This document shows positions 59,406-64,000 of a stretch of 64,000 nt of DNA, piece after piece. Positions within the stretch are counted from its first letter, which is position 1. Each line of letters begins with the position of its first letter. A model generated the notes under the pieces. The model made no database searches. It worked only from the letters and a program-made list of their open reading frames with translations, and had not been told where the DNA came from. This stretch comes from Podarcis raffonei (lineage: Eukaryota > Chordata > Lepidosauria > Squamata > Lacertidae). Where the stretch lies: assembly GCF_027172205.1 (NCBI RefSeq), contig NC_070614.1, positions 33,966,001 through 34,030,000 on the forward strand. The letters are read 5' to 3'. The position numbers were made by a program, and so were the translations under genes.

Positions 59406-60187
59406 TCTTCCAGAGTCCTACGATAAGGGGAAAACTCTTCTCCCAAACAGTTCAGAGTAATAAAGTATTTATTGTCTCCAGATACAAGACAAAGCTAAAT
59501 ATTGTTATCTACTATATGAAGGCATTAGAGTATTTGAAGTAAAGATACATATGTACAGAAAGATCCACTAACAGTATCATCATGCTATCTAACACTAACA
59601 TGACAATATCAGGACACAGACATCTATTAAGAGTCTCATGCGCTGCCAACTGGGCTATTCCAGTGTACTATACTAGCAATCATTATTTTGTTTTGTTTCA
59701 TTTTATAGTATTGCTTCTGTATTAATCTGTAATCCATTCCAATTCTTTTTTTAGCTGAAGTGTCAGTAAGAATGCCTTTTGAACAGATACCATAAATACA
59801 TTTCTGAATTTCAAAAAAAAAAATATTAAAATGGAAAGTCTTTAATTTAAACATAGTCTGATGCCTTGATTCTCCCTTCCCTTGCTGAATTCCTTTTATA
59901 CACTACCCAATACATTGAGTTGGCTGGGATGGTAATACAATATAGAGGATTACAGAGCTGTTTCAGTGGAGACTGCCAGGATATTCACTCAGAGGCAACG
60001 GGGCGGGGGGCGGGGGGTCAATGTGAGTTATGGCTTTGGTTTTGCAAGGCAAAGTATGGTTTTGGCATTGCCAGATATTTTCTTATCCATTTGGTAAGAT
60101 CTTGAGTCCTTTCCCTTGAAGCTTGGTAGGGACCAGAAAACATAGGAATAAACATAGGAGATTGGCATTGGGTTCAAATGGGCCACA
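59406..60187. other. Start of a third, older spacer copy
   Basis: 59406-59820 matches the sequence right of the BovB 3' end (38400-38820, 50606-51020), more diverged than those two are from each other. 59821-60123 has no counterpart; it includes a GGGGC-rich patch near 60001. 60124-60187 matches again. Confidence 0.8.
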
Positions 60188-61128
60188 ACTTATTCAACAT
60201 CTTTATCAACGACTTGGATGATGGACTCTAGGGCATCCTGATCAAATTTGCAGATGACACTAACTGGGAGGGGTGGCTAACACTCCAGAGGACAGGATCA
60301 CATTTCAAAATGACCTTGACAGATTAGAGAACTGGGCCAAAACAAACAAGATGAACTTTAACAGGGAGAAATGTAAAGTATTGCACTTGGGCAAAAAAAA
60401 TGAGAGGCACAAATACAAGATGGGTGACATCTGGCTTGAGAGCAGTACATGTGAAAAGGATCTAGGAGTCTTGGTTGACCACAAACTTGACATGAGCCAA
60501 CAGTGTGACGCGGCAGCTAAAAAAGCCAATGCAATTCTGGGCTGCATCAATAGGAGTATAGCATCTAGATCAAGGGAAGTAATAGTGCCACTGTATTCTG
60601 CTCTGGTCAGATCTCACCTGGAGTACTGTGTCCAGTTCTGGGCACCACAGTTCAAGAAGGACACTGACAAACTGGAACGTGTCCAGAGGAGGGCAACCAA
60701 AATGGTAAAAGGCCTGGAAACAATGCCTTATGAGGAACGGCTAAGGGAGCTGGGCATGTTTAGCCTGGAGAAGAGGAGGGTAAGGGGTGATATGATAGCC
60801 ATGTTCAAATATATAAAAGGATGTCATATAGAGGAGGGAGAAAGGTTGTTTTCTGCTGCTCCAGAGAAGCGGACACGGAGCAATGGATCCAAACTACAAG
60901 AAAGAAGATTCCACCTAAACATTAGGAAGAACTTCCTGACAGTAAGAGCTGTTCGACAGTGGAATTTGCTGCCAAGGAGTGTGGTGGAGTCTCCTTCTTT
61001 GGAGGTCTTTAAGCAGAGGCTTGACAACCATATGTCAGTAGTGCTGTGATAGTGTTTCCTGCTTGGCAGGGGGTTGGACTCGATGGCCCTTGTGGTCTAT
61101 TCCAACTCTATGATTCTATGAACTACAA
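60188..61128 (+). mobile_element. 5'-truncated CR1 LINE
   Basis: Starts at the CR1 reverse transcriptase (LFNIFINDLDDG, KFADDTN) and keeps a 258-codon open frame to the C-terminus (KTNKMNFNREKCKVLHLGKK, CEKDLGVLVDHKLDMSQQCD, VRSHLEYCVQFWAPQFKKD, RGDMIAMFKYIKG, AVRQWNLLPRSVVESPSLEV). Ends GTCTATTCCAACTCTATGATTCTATGA. Flanked by ACAACTT on both sides. One stop separates the short 5' piece from the long frame. Fairly young. Confidence 0.92.
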
Positions 61129-61227
61129 CTTTTATTGACTACAAATGCAGGTAGTTTTAGGCCAAGGCATTGGGTATGAATTCAGTATCAAGCATCCCAC
61201 CTGCTAATTGATAAATACAGTGGGGGT

Positions 61228-64000
61228 TTTTTTAGTTTTTTTTATTTAAAGTTATAACAAAACATATTTTCCAAAAACATATCCTTATTCCCTCCCCATT
61301 TTTCCTCCCCCCTCCCCCCACAACCCCCCCACCACCACACACCCCGACTTCCCTCAGTTCCAGTCTTTGGTTTCTCCAATAATGCTATTTTCTGCATGTT
61401 ACAGAGTTGTATAGATCCTCCAACTGTTTAGCTAATTATTATCAATAAAAAAAAATTAAATTGTGGATGTTTATTCAAAACCTGCCAAGGAGTCCAGTTC
61501 GCTTTGTTGCATCTTCAAATACTTTGTGAAAGGTTCCCATTCATCCTTAAAGTCACAGTTATCCTTGTCCCGTAGCTTATGAGTCAAATTTGCCAGTTCT
61601 GCATAATCCATCAATTTTTCTTGCCATAATTCTTTAGTTGGGATTTCTTCAGTCTTCCATCCTTGTGCTATCAGAACTCTCGCGGCCGTTGTCGCATACA
61701 TGAAGATGTTTTTCAACTTTTTTGGCAACAAAAATGCCTCGGGTTTTTTAACAAATGTTAAATGGAACATTTTCTTCAGTTCATTTCCCAAATTTTTTTA
61801 ATTACCTTACAATCCCACCACATATGATAAAATGTTCCCTCCTTTTCCTTACACTTCCAACATATGTTTGAACTAGTTTTGTACATTTTCCCTAACTGCA
61901 CTGGTGTCGTGTACCATCTGTACATCATCTTCATGTAATTATCCTTCAATAGGGAACAATCTGTAAATTTTAAGTCAGTTTTCCATAATTTAACCCAATC
62001 CATCATGATGTTGTGACCTACATCTTGTGCCCATTTAATCATAACTGATTTTACCTCTTCATCTTTCGTCTCCCATTCTAATAGTATGCTATATGCGGCC
62101 TTCAGTAGTTTCGCTTTCCCTTCAATCACTTCCGTTTGAAACCTAGATCTAGTATAACTAAATCCTTTCTTACAGTCTTCTTTATATGTTTCATGTAGTT
62201 GTCGATAATGCAACCAACTCTGAAAGTGGTCTTTGATCTCATCATAATCTCTTAATTTCCATTTTCCATCATGTTCCTTTAATAAATCAGCGTATGTGAG
62301 CCATTTTCCTTTCTTTCCAAGTGGTTTGAGCAGTAATGCTTCATGTGGTGAAAGCCACCACAGAGTCTTTTGTTCCAATAAGTCTTTATATCTCTCCCAT
62401 ACTCTCATTAATGATTTCCTGATTATATGGTTGTAAAAGCTTCTATGAGTCTTCCCTTTCCCGTACCATAAATATGCATGCCAACCAAATCTGTTGTCAT
62501 GACCTTCTAGTTCTAGTGCCTCTTGCTTGTCCAATCTCATCCAGTCCCTGATCCATACCAACCAAGCAGATTCGTAATACAATTTAAGGTCTGGGAGAGC
62601 AAACCCGCCTCTGTCTTTTACATCTGTAAGTATTTTATGTTTTATCCTTGGCCTTTTGCCCCCCCCCCCCCCGATAAATCTTAAAATCTCTTTCTGCCAT
62701 TTTTTAAAGCATTCATCTTTCAGGATGACTGGTATTGATTGAAAAAGAAATAGCATTTTTGGCAACACATTCATTTTAATCGCTGATATTTTTCCTAACA
62801 TTGAGAGATTCATTCTGCTCCATATTTCTAAATTTCTTTTTACCTCAAGCCAAATTTTTTCATAGTTATTTTTAAATAGGTTTGTATTTCTTGATGTTAA
62901 CCAAATCCCTAAATATTTAACCTTTTTGTGGACTTCAATCTCAATATTTTGTTCTAATTCGGTTCTTTCTTCTTCCTTCATGTTTTTAACTAATAATTTA
63001 GTTTTATTCCTATTTAACTTAAATCCTGCCACTTCCCCAAAATTCTGAATTTTTTCTATTACTTTAGGGAGTGAAGTTTTAGGTTCTTCCACTGTTATCA
63101 CTAGGTCATCTGCATACGCTTTTAACTTGAATTCACTTTTCCCAGTTTTTACACCTGCAATCTCTTTATTTGCTCTTATGTTTTTGGCAAGTACTTCCAA
63201 GACCAGAATAAACAATAATGGTGATAATGGGCATCCTTGTCTTGTTCCTTTTTGGATCTTATAGTCATCCGTTATCACCTGATTTATAATTAGTTTGGCT
63301 TTTTGTTCTGAATAGATTGCTCCTATTGCTTTTAAAAACGTGGGACCACTTCTGATTTGTTCTAACAGCTTTATCATGAACTTCCAAGAAACATTATCGA
63401 AGGCTTTTTCAGCGTCTATAAACATCATTGCCACTTTCTTTTCATTTTTAGCCTCCAAGTATTCTATTATATTCAAAATATTCATTATATTCTCCTTCAT
63501 TTGTCTTCCTGGTAGGAACCCGGCTTGATCTTGATGTATATATTCATTTATTTATTTTTTTAATCTGTTAGCTAGGATATTTGCAAACAATTTGTAATAA
63601 TTATTTAACAAGGAAATAGGCCTATAGTTTTTAATTTGCAGCAAATCTGCATCTTGTTTTGGAATTACTGTTATATAGGCCTGTTTCCATGTTTCTGGGA
63701 TTTCGCCTGTGTTCAGTATTTCATTCATGACATCTTTCAATGGGTTCGCTAATTGTTCATTTAATATCTTAAAATATTTTGCCGTAAAGCCATCCGGGCC
63801 TGGAGATTTGCCATTTTTGGAGCTTTTTATTGCATCAAGTATTTCTTGCACTGTTATCTGGGAGTTAAGGATGTTCCTTTGTTCTTCTTTTAAATATGGC
63901 ATATTGCTATTTCTGATGTACTGTACTCTTCTATCTTAAATGTTTTTTCTTTCCCTTGTCTATACAACTCAGAAAAATATTTAACAAACCCTTCTCGTAT
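61228..64000 (-). mobile_element. L1 LINE, minus strand, runs off the right edge
   Basis: ORF2 pieces: 63552-63902 (SSKNGKSPGPDGFTAKYF, YRPISLLNNYYKLFANI), 61776-63500 (574 codons: [68 protein letters not shown]) and 61471-61791. One stop lies between the first two and a frame change near 61780 goes with a small deletion. The poly-A end is at 61228, in spacer sequence corresponding to 38981. Too few breaks to be very old; 5' parts lie outside the window. Confidence 0.93.

Noticed and set aside
60273-61049. 258-codon open frame as a host gene
   Set aside because: Typical CR1 ORF2 C-terminus ending in the CR1 3' terminus.
1-64000. A novel enzymatic or defence-type system, CRISPR array or operon
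   Set aside because: All long conserved frames are V2R exons or LINE proteins; spaced direct repeats are microsatellites or duplicated genes. Nothing else is supported.
1-64000. Retroviral or LTR element
   Set aside because: I saw no gag, protease, integrase or envelope motifs and no paired LTRs; all reverse transcriptases here are of non-LTR type.

Overview
The window is nuclear DNA from a squamate reptile, most likely a lizard. The evidence is the repeat mix, read directly: RTE-BovB LINEs, a Sauria-type tRNA-derived SINE ending in ACCTTT repeats, CR1 and L1 LINEs, and short inverted-repeat DNA elements, all sitting in a large tandem array of vomeronasal type-2 receptor genes. No species can be named from this alone.

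The only host genes I can support are five class C (family 3) vomeronasal type-2 receptors (V2Rs), all on the minus strand, so exon 1 of each gene lies at the higher coordinate. Each shows the standard six-exon V2R plan: exon 1, signal peptide and start of the ligand-binding domain; exons 2-4, Venus-flytrap domain; exon 5, cysteine-rich linker; exon 6, end of the linker plus the whole seven-helix domain. Splice sites are GT..AG and the exon lengths add up in frame. V2R-1 (584-9313) is cut by the left window edge and lacks exon 6. V2R-2 (13450-21930, 869 aa), V2R-3 (23033-33194, 877 aa), V2R-4 (39721-46355, 875 aa) and V2R-5 (51928-58769, 875 aa) look complete. V2R-1 and V2R-2 form one subgroup and V2R-4 and V2R-5 another; V2R-3 looks like an exon mosaic. 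Relics of two further genes are present: decayed exons 5 and 4 between V2R-1 and V2R-2 (12025-12160, 12727-12890) and the last 200 bp of an exon 6 (35224-35421).

Layout: 1-9313 V2R-1 with BovB, L1-like, MITE and simple-repeat insertions in its introns; 9314-13449 spacer with promoter block, a 5'-truncated L1, the relic exons and a CR1 piece; 13450-21930 V2R-2, whose intron 2 holds an old L1 containing a MITE; 21931-23032 spacer; 23033-33194 V2R-3, whose intron 5 holds a 3.1-kb LINE and two SINEs; 33195-35421 spacer and orphan exon 6; 35420-46991 and 47633-59405 two copies of a unit of about 11.6-11.8 kb, each carrying 3' BovB sequence with a nested L1, a spacer and one V2R gene; 46992-50585 the nearly full-length BovB between them; 59406-64000 the start of a third, older copy of the same spacer, interrupted by a CR1 and by a minus-strand L1 that runs off the right edge.

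How the parts work together: V2Rs are pheromone/peptide receptors of vomeronasal sensory neurons, known in mammals to act with Go and TRPC2. The genes are not an operon. Each has its own upstream block of about 75 bp, about 165-335 bp before the ATG, with a homeodomain-like TTAATTAC core and a TATA-like element between it and the start codon. The most informative feature is the recent V2R-4/V2R-5 duplication, whose insertions (BovB empty and filled sites, SINE only in V2R-5, L1 only in V2R-4) allow the events to be ordered. I found no RNA gene, CRISPR array or novel enzymatic system.
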